25,555 bases of DNA from Deltaproteobacteria bacterium (lineage in GTDB: Bacteria > Desulfobacterota > DSM-4660 > Desulfatiglandales > HGW-15), in the NCBI GenBank assembly GCA_016932235.1, contig JAFGDF010000276.1, positions 1-25,555 of the forward strand, read 5' to 3'. Under the pieces are notes generated by a model. That model saw only the letters and a program-made list of their open reading frames with translations, did no database searches and was not told the DNA's origin. Positions within the stretch are counted from its first letter, which is position 1. Each line of letters opens with the position of its first letter. Positions 15,821 through 23,553 of the stretch are shown here, in pieces. The position numbers were made by a program, and so were the translations under genes.

Positions 15821-17095
15821 TCATGGACCGATTGAACCCTTACCCCCCATATATGGCCTCAATACCTCTGGGATAATAACACTTCCATCCTCCTGCTGAT
15901 AATTTTCGAGCACCGCGACAAAGGTCCTCCCGACTGCCAGACCTGAGCCGTTAAGTGTATGGACCAACTCAGTGCCGCTTCCTGTCTTTTTCTTGAACCG
16001 GATCTCAGCCCTTCTGGCCTGGAAATCCTCAAAATTGCTGCATGAGGAAATCTCCCTGAACACTTTCTGCCCCGGAAGCCAGACCTCAAGATCATAGGTC
16101 TTTGCCGCCGAAAAACCCAGATCACCAGTGCAGAGGGAAACAACCCTGTACGGCAATTCGAGTCTCTTCAATATTTCTTCGGCATTTGAAGTGAGCTTTT
16201 CCAGCTCTTCATAAGAAACTTCCGGCAAACAAAATTTTACAAGCTCCACTTTATTAAACTGGTGCTGACGGATGAGCCCGCGAGTGTCTTTTCCGTATGA
16301 TCCCGCTTCAGAGCGAAAACAGGGGGTATAGGATACGTAATAAATCGGCAGTTGATCTTCGGGAATTATTTCTTCCCGGTGGATATTCGTTACGGGTACT
16401 TCAGCCGTTGGGATCAGATAGTGATCCCATCCCTCTATCTTAAAAAGTTCCTCCTTGAATTTTGGAAGCTGTCCTGTCCCGGTCATACAGGCGGAATTTA
16501 CCATAAAAGGAGGCAAAACCTCCTTGTACCCATGGTCCTTTGTATGGACGTCAAGCATGAAATTTATTAACGCCCTCTCCAACCTGGCCCCGTCTCCCAT
16601 ATAAAGAGAAAATCTGGCTCCGGCAAGCTTGGACGCCCTAGGAAAATCCAGAATGCCGAGTCTCTCACCAATCTCCCAGTGATTGAGCGGTTCAAAATCC
16701 ATTTTCTTGATTTCTCCCCAACTCCTGATTTCAGGATTAAGGCTTTCATCCTTGCCCACTGTGACGGATCCATGGGGAATATTCGGGATCTCCATCCTCA
16801 GTTGATCAAGCTCATCCAGAATCTTTGACAAATCCGCTTCACGATCCTTAATCTCCGCAGAGACTTTTTTCATTTCAATGATAATTTGAGAAGCATCCTC
16901 TCCCACTTTCTTCATGGCTGCGATATCGTCACTGACCTTGTTTCTCCTGAAACGGAGCTTTTCAATAGCCGAAAGTTGCTCTCTTCTCTTACTGTCAAGG
17001 GATTCAAAAAGGGAGAGATCAATATCATATCCCCTATTTTCCAACATTTGCCTTATAGTGCCCGAGTTGTTCCTGATATACTTGAGATCCAGCAT
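15821..17095 (-). CDS. serS: Seryl-tRNA synthetase
   Basis: A 424-residue class II aminoacyl-tRNA synthetase of normal length. Residues 30-105 are the long antiparallel coiled-coil arm that grips the tRNA-Ser variable arm. Motif 2 is [22 protein letters not shown], class motif [13 protein letters not shown] lies before it, and motif 3 is [32 protein letters not shown] is the conserved serine-site segment. It charges tRNA-Ser and also supplies Ser-tRNA-Sec to the selenocysteine pathway, a link of possible interest given the selenium operon. SD-like GGTGA precedes the ATG. It is the first gene of the long minus-strand cluster. Confidence 0.98.
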   Translation of the reverse strand: MLDLKYIRNNSGTIRQMLENRGYDIDLSLFESLDSKRREQLSAIEKLRFRRNKVSDDIAAMKKVGEDASQIIIEMKKVSAEIKDREADLSKILDELDQLRMEIPNIPHGSVTVGKDESLNPEIRSWGEIKKMDFEPLNHWEIGERLGILDFPRASKLAGARFSLYMGDGARLERALINFMLDVHTKDHGYKEVLPPFMVNSACMTGTGQLPKFKEELFKIEGWDHYLIPTAEVPVTNIHREEIIPEDQLPIYYVSYTPCFRSEAGSYGKDTRGLIRQHQFNKVELVKFCLPEVSYEELEKLTSNAEEILKRLELPYRVVSLCTGDLGFSAAKTYDLEVWLPGQKVFREISSCSNFEDFQARRAEIRFKKKTGSGTELVHTLNGSGLAVGRTFVAVLENYQQEDGSVIIPEVLRPYMGGKGSIGP

Positions 17096-17138
17096 AAATT
17101 AAATATCACCCCGCTTTTCATTTATCTAAATAGATGAG

Positions 17139-17178
17139 TTTTTAACATGATTAAACCAAGCGGTCAAACTTTTTGACC
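17139..17178. promoter_or_regulatory. Inverted GGTCAAA/TTTGACC with back-to-back -35 boxes, serS promoter candidate
   Basis: GGTCAAA (17162-17168) and TTTGACC (17172-17178) are perfect 7-base arms around CTT. On the minus strand TTGACC, 17 bases and TAAAAA (plus coordinates 17139-17144) form a plausible serS promoter. On the plus strand no good -10 follows at the right distance. Confidence 0.4.
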
Positions 17179-17223
17179 TGATGAAGAAATATCAGATGTG
17201 ATTGTACCCAAAGTTTTAATAAT

Positions 17224-17252
17224 TTGCAGTTTAATTAAAACAATGATATAAG
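17224..17252 (+). promoter_or_regulatory. Promoter candidate for the resB-ccsA operon
   Basis: TTGCAG (17224-17229), 17 bases, then TATAAG (17247-17252). The -10 matches 5 of 6, the -35 only 3 of 6. Transcription would begin near 17259 and give a leader of about 90 bases, including the small hairpin ATGGCA/TGCCAT (about 17271-17289) and the large palindrome at 17299-17335. Confidence 0.4.
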
Positions 17253-17298
17253 CCTTGGCTCCATAAGGGGATGGCATGTCTTTTGCCATGATAAACCT

Positions 17299-17335
17299 CC
17301 AGGAGACTGTCGGACTTTATCCGACAGTCTCCTGG
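17299..17335. repeat. Palindromic hairpin repeat, copy A (upstream of resB)
   Basis: CCAGGAGACTGTCGG (17299-17313) and its exact complement CCGACAGTCTCCTGG (17321-17335) form a perfect 15-bp stem around the 7-base loop ACTTTAT. Core and loop recur at 22751, 23404 and 23554. Bases 17307-17342 are identical to 23412-23447 (36 bases). It ends 15 bases before the resB ATG, where no SD is evident. Confidence 0.85.
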
Positions 17336-17350
17336 TAAGATTTAGATTTT

Positions 17351-18766
17351 ATGATGATGACAAAGGAAAAAACAAATATAATATGGAACATTTTTCGATC
17401 AGCACGTTTAACTATCCTGCTTATTATCCTGCTGGCTGTTACTTCCATCTTCGGCACTGTTCTTCCACAACGTGAACAGGCTCTGGAATTCGCCGAAAAC
17501 CTGTCCCCCGCCGTCTTAAAGATCGTGAATTTCTTTCATCTCTTCGATATGTATCATTCGATATGGTTCAGGACATTGATTTTCCTTCTCGCGATCAATC
17601 TGCTCGTATGCTCAATTGATCGTTTACCGGGGACCCTCAGGCGGTTCCGTTTTACCCCAAAACCAGACAGATCAAAACCCTTCAGGTATCCATCTTCCGC
17701 AAATAATATCATCTTTAGCGATAACACCGAAATAGTAAAACAAAATATTATAACACTGCTGAATAATAGATATAATAGGATTGAATCAAAACATGGGGAA
17801 GATACTGACTTTTTTTATGCGGAAAAGGGTAAATATTCCTTTTTCGGAGTATATTTGGTTCATATAAGCGTATTATTCATCCTTATCGGAGCTATTATAG
17901 GTTCAATATTAGGATTTGAAGCCCATGTAAGCATACCTGTTGGAGAATCAGTTGAATCGGTTATACGCAGGGATACGACCGGTCATCATCATATTGATCT
18001 GGGTTTCAGCGTACGTTGCGAAGATTTTTTTATAGATTTCTATGATAATGGAACTCCTAAGGAATACAGATCGGAACTGAGTTTCCATTCAGAGGGAATT
18101 ACCAGCCAAAAGAGGAGTCTCCTTGTCAATCATCCGGTTAAATTTAATGGAATCACATTTTATCAATCCTCATATGGTACTGTTCCCGGTAAAAGGGTGC
18201 GACTGAGAATTTCCTCCGAAGACAAACCGGGCATGAGTGAAACAATTGAAGTCGAGAAAGGGAAGATCATTCCCCTCGGACATAAAGGTGATCTGTTTCA
18301 AGTATTTGAAATAGAAACCAATCTCAGGGGCATGATGGGCCCCGCAGCCCTGATCTCCGTAAAATCGGCGGATGATAGCGTCCTTAATTTCTGGGTATTT
18401 CAAAACATTGAGATATTAAAGAAAAGGTTTCCTGAGGAAATGTTCCGATCTCCCAGATTAAACCCTTCCGCGTTTAAACCTTATTCATTTTTTCTTGAGC
18501 AGGCGGAAACAAATTATTATACGGGCCTGCAGGTAAACAAGGACCCGGGTGTAATATTCGTGTATATAGGATTTTTCATGATCATGGCCGGCCTCATAGT
18601 AACTTTTTTCTCGTCCTATAAACAGATATGGATACGGATCCGAACTGGGAAAAAAGATGAGACCCTAGTTGACATAGCCTGGAAATCAAGCAGGAATCCC
18701 GCTGGAATGGAGAGAGAGATTGCTGAGATGGTAAATATCCTAAGGAGTACCGGTATAAAAGGGTAA
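17351..18766 (+). CDS. resB: Cytochrome c biogenesis protein ResB/Ccs1
   Basis: A 471-residue System II cytochrome c maturation protein. Membrane segments are at about 16-34 (ILLIILLAVTSIFGTVLP), 72-92 (FRTLIFLLAINLLVCSID), 164-186 (YLVHISVLFILIGAIIGSIL) and near the C-terminus (VIFVYIGFFMIMAGLIVTFF); a large periplasmic domain lies between the last two. The conserved ResB segment LVNHPVKFNGITFYQSSYG is present near 257-275. With CcsA it carries haem out and ligates it to apocytochromes. The start has three ATG codons in a row and no clear SD; I used the first. The 15-bp palindrome lies directly upstream, so translation initiation may be unusual. ccsA follows after 4 bases. Confidence 0.95.
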   Translation: MMMTKEKTNIIWNIFRSARLTILLIILLAVTSIFGTVLPQREQALEFAENLSPAVLKIVNFFHLFDMYHSIWFRTLIFLLAINLLVCSIDRLPGTLRRFRFTPKPDRSKPFRYPSSANNIIFSDNTEIVKQNIITLLNNRYNRIESKHGEDTDFFYAEKGKYSFFGVYLVHISVLFILIGAIIGSILGFEAHVSIPVGESVESVIRRDTTGHHHIDLGFSVRCEDFFIDFYDNGTPKEYRSELSFHSEGITSQKRSLLVNHPVKFNGITFYQSSYGTVPGKRVRLRISSEDKPGMSETIEVEKGKIIPLGHKGDLFQVFEIETNLRGMMGPAALISVKSADDSVLNFWVFQNIEILKKRFPEEMFRSPRLNPSAFKPYSFFLEQAETNYYTGLQVNKDPGVIFVYIGFFMIMAGLIVTFFSSYKQIWIRIRTGKKDETLVDIAWKSSRNPAGMEREIAEMVNILRSTGIKG

Positions 18767-18770
18767 AAAT

Positions 18771-19610
18771 ATGTTAAACACGATAATATTGAGCTATATA
18801 ACTTTTATATATTTTATCTCCTTTATACTATACCTCCTCCTGATGGTCATGGGGAAAGAATTTTTCGGTAAAATAGCAACATACGTGACCTTGGTTGGCC
18901 TTCTGGGACATACTGTCGCGATTATATTGAGATGGTTTGAGTCTTACCAGATTGGAATAGGTCATGCGCCCCTCTCCAATCTTTTCGAATCTCTCATATT
19001 CTTTGCCTGGACCATTATCTTCCTCTATATCATCGTAGAATGGCGTACAAAAAACAGGAGTTTTGGGGGATTTACCACCTCTCTGGCCTTCATCATAATG
19101 GCTTATGCGTCCTATTCTCCAAATGTAAAAAACAGTATTCAGCCCCTTGTCCCCGCTCTAAAGAGTAACTGGCTTATTACCCATGTGATCACCTGTTTTT
19201 TCGGATATGCCGCCTTTGCTATTGCCTTCACCATAAGTATTATGTACATGCTGAAAAGGCTGGACACCCCTGAAATGAAAATCCTCCTGCTAAAAATGAT
19301 CCCCGGAAAAGGCATCCTTGACGAACTTACTTATCAGATGGTCGTCATAGGATTTCTTATGTTGACCCTTGGTATAATAACCGGGTCTGTCTGGGCTCAT
19401 TCTGCCTGGGGATCATACTGGAGCTGGGACCCCAAGGAAACCTGGTCCTTGATTACCTGGTTTATCTACGCGCTTTTCCTTCATTCGCGCCTTCTGATGG
19501 GATGGAGGGGGAGGGCTTCAGCAGTGCTGTCCGTGATAGGTTTCTGCTGCGTCCTCTTTACATATTTTGGGGTCAACTATCTGGCCGGCCTTCATAGTTA
19601 CGCGAAATAG
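18771..19610 (+). CDS. ccsA: Cytochrome c biogenesis protein CcsA/ResC (CcsB-type)
   Basis: A 279-residue membrane protein with about eight hydrophobic segments. The haem-handling WWD motif is WGSYWSWDPKETW at 213-225, flanked by His138 (ITHVITCFFGYAAF), His210 (SVWAHSAW) and His274 near the C-terminus, which fit the conserved histidines of this family. Together with ResB it forms the cytochrome c synthetase that attaches haem to CXXCH motifs in the periplasm. The gene begins 4 bases after resB, with a weak AAGGG in front, so the two are coupled. Presence of System II implies c-type cytochromes elsewhere in the genome. Confidence 0.96.
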   Translation: MLNTIILSYITFIYFISFILYLLLMVMGKEFFGKIATYVTLVGLLGHTVAIILRWFESYQIGIGHAPLSNLFESLIFFAWTIIFLYIIVEWRTKNRSFGGFTTSLAFIIMAYASYSPNVKNSIQPLVPALKSNWLITHVITCFFGYAAFAIAFTISIMYMLKRLDTPEMKILLLKMIPGKGILDELTYQMVVIGFLMLTLGIITGSVWAHSAWGSYWSWDPKETWSLITWFIYALFLHSRLLMGWRGRASAVLSVIGFCCVLFTYFGVNYLAGLHSYAK

Positions 19611-19621
19611 GTAATAACATT

Positions 19622-20512
19622 ATGAGGATATTCTTATCTGGCGGCACGGGATTCGTGGGGAACCATGTTATCAACGCCCTTCTTGAAAATGGGCACATGA
19701 TAACCGCACTAGTCCGTCCGGGATCAGAGAATAAATTACACAGACATGACGAGGTCAATATCTTCCCCGGGGACCCTTGTGAACCGGGTGATCTTAACAG
19801 TGGATCCCTGGGTTGTGATGCTATAATTAACCTCGTAGGAGTGATAAGGGATTATCCACGGAGGGGCTTCACCTTTGAGCGTCTCCACACAGGGATAACA
19901 AGGGACATCATCTCCGCGGCGAAACAAAATCATATATCCAGAATTCTGCACATGAGCGCCCTTGGAGCTGGACATCATGCTTCCACCGCCTACTTCAGGA
20001 CCAAATTCGCCGCGGAAGAACTGCTGCGTCAAAGCGGACTTGAATATACGATCTTCAGGCCTTCTCTGATCTTCGGCAGGAATGGCGACGCAATCAGATT
20101 GTTTGCAGGTATGACGCGTAAATTTCTGGTCCCGATTATCGGAAACGGCAGGTATTGTTTCAATCCAATAAGCGTGAGAACCGTGGCTCAGGGTTTTGAG
20201 AAAGCATTAAGCCTGCGAGGAAGCATTGGCAGAATCCTTGAGTTGGGTGGCCCGGATGAGGTTACATTTGATGAAATTATGGATATCATCGCGCGCGTGT
20301 CAGGCAGAAGGATTTTTAAACTTCATATCCCGGTATTTCCTCTCCGATTATCAACCTCAGTGATGCAATATATTCCGGGATATCCCCTCTCATCCGATCA
20401 GATAACCATGTTACTTCAGGGTAGCACATGCGACCCGGCGCCTTTTTATCAATTGACGGGCATCACACCTGTTTCCCTTGAAGAAACGATCAAGGAGGCA
20501 ATCTGTCCCTGA
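19622..20512 (+). CDS. NDUFA9-like NAD(P)-binding atypical SDR protein
   Basis: A 296-residue Rossmann-fold protein. The glycine motif is GGTGFVGNHVINAL near residues 7-20, followed by INLVGVIRDYPRRGFTFERLH and HMSALGA. A Tyr-x-x-x-Lys lies in YFRTKFAAEELLRQSGL, then FRPSLIFGRNGDAI. This pattern fits the NmrA/NDUFA9 group of atypical SDRs, whose bacterial members are thought to be quinone- or complex-I-related oxidoreductases or epimerases. It lies 11 bases after ccsA in the same direction, so it may be co-transcribed with the cytochrome genes. The substrate is unknown. It ends 2 bases before the convergent B3/B4 gene. Confidence 0.88.
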   Translation: MRIFLSGGTGFVGNHVINALLENGHMITALVRPGSENKLHRHDEVNIFPGDPCEPGDLNSGSLGCDAIINLVGVIRDYPRRGFTFERLHTGITRDIISAAKQNHISRILHMSALGAGHHASTAYFRTKFAAEELLRQSGLEYTIFRPSLIFGRNGDAIRLFAGMTRKFLVPIIGNGRYCFNPISVRTVAQGFEKALSLRGSIGRILELGGPDEVTFDEIMDIIARVSGRRIFKLHIPVFPLRLSTSVMQYIPGYPLSSDQITMLLQGSTCDPAPFYQLTGITPVSLEETIKEAICP

Positions 20513-20514
20513 AC

Positions 20515-21231
20515 CTAAATCTCAAACCTGTAGGATGTCATTGACGGGGTGATGATGGTCGTTACTATCTCCGCCTCGCAAAAATTTTTCAGCATCTCAG
20601 CAACCCTGTCTCTTGTTTCAACGGCCCTGCCCTCGCTGTCATCTCCGAGAGTATCGATATTCATGACAATATTTCTTGTGCCATCATCAATAAGGGTATT
20701 ATGGCCGTTTCTCCAGTTCCAGCGCCTGCACATGACCTCTTTTTTCCCCTCCACCACATAGATAATCTCGCCCTTTTCAGGGCGCTCGACAACCCCGGGC
20801 TCCCCAAGCGGGGTAAAATTCTCATCGCCGTCAGCATAACGCAGTACCAGATATTCCCCTGCTTTATTGAGATCATCACCTCCAACAGGAGTCACCCCTC
20901 TGATTGAGTTATAATTCATAATGGCCACGACTTTATTGATAAAGGGAATCCTGGTTCCCGGTTTCTGGACCCTTTTCTGCAACGAGCAATGGGCTGGGGG
21001 AAACTTGTTGGGATTCGATCCGAAAATGCGATGGGCCTCGCGCCAGACTTCCGTTCGAGGATCATTCTTTATATCAAAGGCATTCTCACACGCCTCATCG
21101 ATGGCACTGTTGAGGAGATCCTCAAGTTCCTTTGAATGACCCTGGTTTTTCATTCTTCTGGCTAAGACTATCCCGCGCCTGAAGGTGGGATAATTCTCGA
21201 ATATCTTTTCCTGTACCCTTATTTCATACAT
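20515..21231 (-). CDS. B3/B4-domain protein (PheRS beta-type tRNA-binding domain)
   Basis: A 238-residue protein consisting of a stand-alone B3/B4 domain, normally found in phenylalanyl-tRNA synthetase beta. Seen: FRRGIVLARRMKNQG near the N-terminus, RIFGSNPNKFPPAHCSLQKRV, PFINKVVAIMNYNSI, then PVGGDDLNKAGEYLVLRYADG and MCRRWNWRNGHNT. Free-standing members are proposed to edit mischarged tRNA or to bind amino-acid-like ligands. SD AGAGGA precedes the ATG at 21229-21231. It is transcribed away from the secreted cyclophilin gene, with a shared promoter region. Confidence 0.85.
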   Translation of the reverse strand: MYEIRVQEKIFENYPTFRRGIVLARRMKNQGHSKELEDLLNSAIDEACENAFDIKNDPRTEVWREAHRIFGSNPNKFPPAHCSLQKRVQKPGTRIPFINKVVAIMNYNSIRGVTPVGGDDLNKAGEYLVLRYADGDENFTPLGEPGVVERPEKGEIIYVVEGKKEVMCRRWNWRNGHNTLIDDGTRNIVMNIDTLGDDSEGRAVETRDRVAEMLKNFCEAEIVTTIITPSMTSYRFEI

Positions 21232-21311
21232 TTTCAGTCCTCTCCTTATATCTATTTTTAAAACATGCCCTGATACTAGATCAGACGATTAATTCATCAT
21301 TGCCAAAAAAT

Positions 21312-21348
21312 TTTGTCAAGGTTATTTATAAATACCTTCCTTGACAAA
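21312..21348. promoter_or_regulatory. Inverted repeat with divergent -35 boxes between B3/B4 gene and secreted cyclophilin
   Basis: TTTGTCAAGG (21312-21321) and CCTTGACAAA (21338-21348 region) are 10-base arms around an AT-rich centre that includes the self-complementary TATTTATAAATA. Each arm holds a TTGACA facing outward. The plus-strand TTGACA (21341-21346) has TATTGT 18 bases on (21365-21370). The minus-strand one has only a poor -10 (TGAATT). It may be a simple promoter pair or an operator covering both -35 boxes. Confidence 0.5.
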
Positions 21349-21426
21349 CAACCCCCCCTTCAAATATTGTTACCCACGCATGAGTAAAGAGATGCTTTTT
21401 TTGCCTAAACAAGTCAGGGGTAATAT

Positions 21427-22287
21427 ATGAGAACTTTTTTTATCTGTCTGCAGCTCTTCATCTTTACCGCATCAATCGCTTTTACAGGAGAGAAAACTGG
21501 CGCAAGCGATCTTAAAAATCCTGTCTGTCTAATCAGAACCTCCATGGGGGACATACACATTGAGCTTTTTGCGGACGACGCGCCCAATACCGTGAAAAAT
21601 TTTATCGATCTGGCAGAGGGAAGCAAAGAATATGTGGATGTCAGCAAAGGTGGGAAGATCAAAAAACCCTTTTATGATGGACTAATATTTCACAGGGTCA
21701 TAAGGGACTTTATGATACAGGCGGGATGCCCTTTAGGCGACGGTACAGGTTCACCAGGTTACACATTCAGGGATGAAATAAACGCCAAATCATTGGGACT
21801 GGATAAATTGAAGGCATTTGATGACAGAACGAGGCCTCATAATTATTTAGGAATCAGATCACAGGAAGACTACAATAACCTGATGAAAAAAGTATTGAAT
21901 CCCATCGTGGCATCCATGGGAATCGATTCAGAGGAAGAATTTAGAAATAGAGAAAAAGAGATTGTTGATAAATTAAAGGTGCTTACGCTAGAGCAGATAT
22001 ACATCTATATGGGTTACAGGTTTAATGATAAACTGACCTCCCATTATCCTGAAAGAGGGTCTATCGCGATGGCAAACAGCGGTCCGGACACAAACGGCTC
22101 ACAGTTTTTCATCAATGTTGTCGATACACCTTGGCTGACCGGCAAGCATACGGTCTTCGGCCATGTATTTGACGGCATGGAAGTGGTTGACCGGATAGTC
22201 CATGTGCCTGTGGATGATAAGGCTAAACCCGTTAATGATGTTAAGATCATATCCATCAGGCAGGTCAAGTACCCTTCAAAGGAGTAA
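21427..22287 (+). CDS. Secreted cyclophilin-type peptidyl-prolyl isomerase with central insertion
   Basis: A 286-residue protein. Residues 1-20 (FFICLQLFIFTASIAFTG) are a signal peptide, so it acts in the periplasm. The cyclophilin core is split. The first part has FHRVIRDFMIQAG (Arg90, Phe95, Gln98) and GYTFRDEINA to residue 120. The second part resumes at [20 protein letters not shown] near 211-230 and keeps the Trp236 of TPWLTGKHTVFG. The 90-residue insertion (121-210; contains YLGIRSQEDYNN and EIYIYMGYR-like helices) belongs to a known bacterial subgroup and is probably helical. It differs from the cytosolic paralogue at 7193. AGGGG stands 6 bases before the ATG. It probably folds outer-membrane or cytochrome proteins; inferred. 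Confidence 0.93.
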   Translation: MRTFFICLQLFIFTASIAFTGEKTGASDLKNPVCLIRTSMGDIHIELFADDAPNTVKNFIDLAEGSKEYVDVSKGGKIKKPFYDGLIFHRVIRDFMIQAGCPLGDGTGSPGYTFRDEINAKSLGLDKLKAFDDRTRPHNYLGIRSQEDYNNLMKKVLNPIVASMGIDSEEEFRNREKEIVDKLKVLTLEQIYIYMGYRFNDKLTSHYPERGSIAMANSGPDTNGSQFFINVVDTPWLTGKHTVFGHVFDGMEVVDRIVHVPVDDKAKPVNDVKIISIRQVKYPSKE

Positions 22288-22306
22288 TGTAATAACAGGA
22301 AAATCT

Positions 22307-22726
22307 TTATAAAACCTTCTTCTCTTTCCCAAAAAACCACCCATTGGATGACCATCGTTTCAGAACTATATCAACAAACTGGTTCTTCTCAGAATATGAC
22401 AAGTGGATATCCGTTTCATAAGAATAATGCAGTCTGGCAATAAATTCCGGAATGGTAATGTACAGGTTATCATCCCCGAGTTTTCCATATTCTTTTTTTT
22501 CCGCATCATTGATCATTTTTTGCATCTCATCAACGGACACCTCTATTTCCTTCCATTCCCCATCGTAGATATGTCTACCCCAGGAAAAACCGAACAAGAC
22601 AAAGAGCTTACTTACTCCAAGTTTCCTGATCAGGCTTATATTCTTTTTAAGATCTGTCTTAAGGTCTTTCACGGAGATGGGATCTGTAACAACTTCCCTT
22701 TTCATTTTTAATGCTATATCTTCCAT
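22307..22726 (-). CDS. Hypothetical protein
   Basis: A 139-residue soluble protein that I do not recognise. It begins with a Lys-rich helix (IALKMKREVVTD), then a patterned alpha/beta region (SKLFVLFGFSWGRHIYDGEW), an acidic helix (VDEMQKMINDAEKK), and ends VLKRWSSNGWFFGKEKKVL. There is no signal peptide, membrane segment or clear motif. It converges on the secreted cyclophilin gene with a 19-base gap. The SD is weak (GGAAA directly before the ATG). Base composition and codon use look like the neighbours, so I consider it real. Confidence 0.65.
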   Translation of the reverse strand: MEDIALKMKREVVTDPISVKDLKTDLKKNISLIRKLGVSKLFVLFGFSWGRHIYDGEWKEIEVSVDEMQKMINDAEKKEYGKLGDDNLYITIPEFIARLHYSYETDIHLSYSEKNQFVDIVLKRWSSNGWFFGKEKKVL

Positions 22727-22750
22727 TTTCCGTTTACTCTAAATTTATTC

Positions 22751-22785
22751 TAGCACTATGTCGGACTTTGTTCGACATAGTGCTA
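22751..22785. repeat. Palindromic hairpin repeat, copy D (3' side of transposase relic)
   Basis: TAGCACTATGTCG (22751-22763) pairs perfectly with CGACATAGTGCTA (22773-22785), 13 bp, extended by a G-T and an A-T pair around CTTTG. Core TGTCGGACTTTGTTCGACA is shared with the other copies, while the outer arm (AGCACTA) is unique yet self-complementary. Confidence 0.85.
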
Positions 22786-22816
22786 ATAATATTTTTTCTT
22801 TTATTATTTTGCGAAT

Positions 22817-22844
22817 AGATTTTTTCTATATGGAGAAAAAATCT
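22817..22844. repeat. AT-rich perfect inverted repeat downstream of transposase relic
   Basis: AGATTTTTTC (22817-22826) and GAAAAAATCT (22835-22844) pair over 10 bases around an 8-base loop. It lies just past the eroded transposase 3' end and before palindrome copy D. It could serve as a weak terminator on either strand or be an IS remnant. Confidence 0.5.
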
Positions 22845-22851
22845 GTGCAAT

Positions 22852-23292
22852 TCATCGTAAATTTCTTTTAACCTTCAAGATTTTGACCCCGAGGCTTTTT
22901 GCCTTCAGTTCAGCCCTTGCTTTGCGTATGGATATCTTTTGTTCATATGCTTCTTTTTCTTGCTCATGACACTGTGCCGCGCAATGCTCAATTTCTTTCT
23001 GGGCCCTGGTAATTGCAGAGATACGATCCTTGCGGCGTGATAACTCTTCGGTAATATCCACCCCGATTAAGGAATCATCGATATCAGCCTTTTCAGCTAA
23101 ACACATTAGTTCTTCGACTTCGTCTTTAGGAAAAAATCAATAGTTTCGTGGTCGGGATATGTGTTTGCGGCTATATATCTGAAGGCAACTGAATAATAGA
23201 TGGCCTCTTCTATTTTCCGGTAGCCAATCCTGTACGGAAGGAGTCATAAGAAAAAGAGTATTACGATCAAATTGTTTGAAGTTCGATCCCAT
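22852..23292 (-). pseudogene. IS1182-type transposase remnant with deletions and frameshifts
   Basis: Three short pieces of one transposase lie in order on the minus strand. The N-terminus starts at the ATG 23292 (MGSNFKQFDRNTLFLM, TPSVQDWLPEN). In another frame, 23216-23130 reads KIEEAIYYSVAFRYIAANT then YPDHETIDFF, the conserved segment of IS1182-type enzymes. Back in the first frame, 23130-22900 reads PKDEVEELMCLAEKAD, then RRKDRISAITRAQKEIE and a charged helix. A final shift gives KKPRG (22900-22886). About 50 residues are missing at the first join and far more at the second, and the C-terminal catalytic part is gone. The element is long dead. Palindromes stand on both sides of it. Confidence 0.82.
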
Positions 23293-23403
23293 TATATTAT
23301 CCTTGTATTCAAAGTGTTTAATGAAAGATAATATATCATTACATTGCTGTCCAAATAAAAAATCGATTTTGGACAAGTGTGGTACTAAACATAGACTTAT
23401 TGT

Positions 23404-23440
23404 CTAGGACCCTGTCGGACTTTATCCGACAGTCTCCTGG
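23404..23440. repeat. Palindromic hairpin repeat, copy B (5' side of transposase relic)
   Basis: Core CTGTCGG (23412-23418), loop ACTTTAT, CCGACAG (23426-23432), with outer arms CTAGGACC and TCTCCTGG that pair except for two mismatches and one G-T. The right half and flank (23412-23447) match copy A for 36 bases, but the left arm does not, as if two different copies had been joined. Confidence 0.8.
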
Positions 23441-23553
23441 TAAGATTGGGATTTTCATTTATTTTTGGCGATATTTATTTCTAATCTTATTCATCGCAGC
23501 CGGTAAATGAAAAAATATACCTTTTTGAAATAAAATCGTTTTTTAAATCTTTG
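23441..23553. other. AT-rich spacer without a recognisable gene
   Basis: Between repeat copies B and C there is AT-rich DNA with no ORF, SD or homology that I can recognise. Together with the relic this makes 22727-23617 about 890 bases with no intact gene; it holds only decayed IS sequence and hairpin repeats. Confidence 0.6.

Noticed and set aside
21312..21348. Rho-independent terminator between the divergent genes
   Set aside because: Neither neighbour transcribes into it; the arms coincide with -35 boxes, so a promoter or operator explains it better.
23137..23376. A 79-residue protein on the minus strand beginning MSKIDFLFG
   Set aside because: Only its middle (from 23292) is transposase; the front is upstream spacer and the tail (SRKHISRPRNY) is an out-of-frame reading of the IAANTYPDHETID segment.
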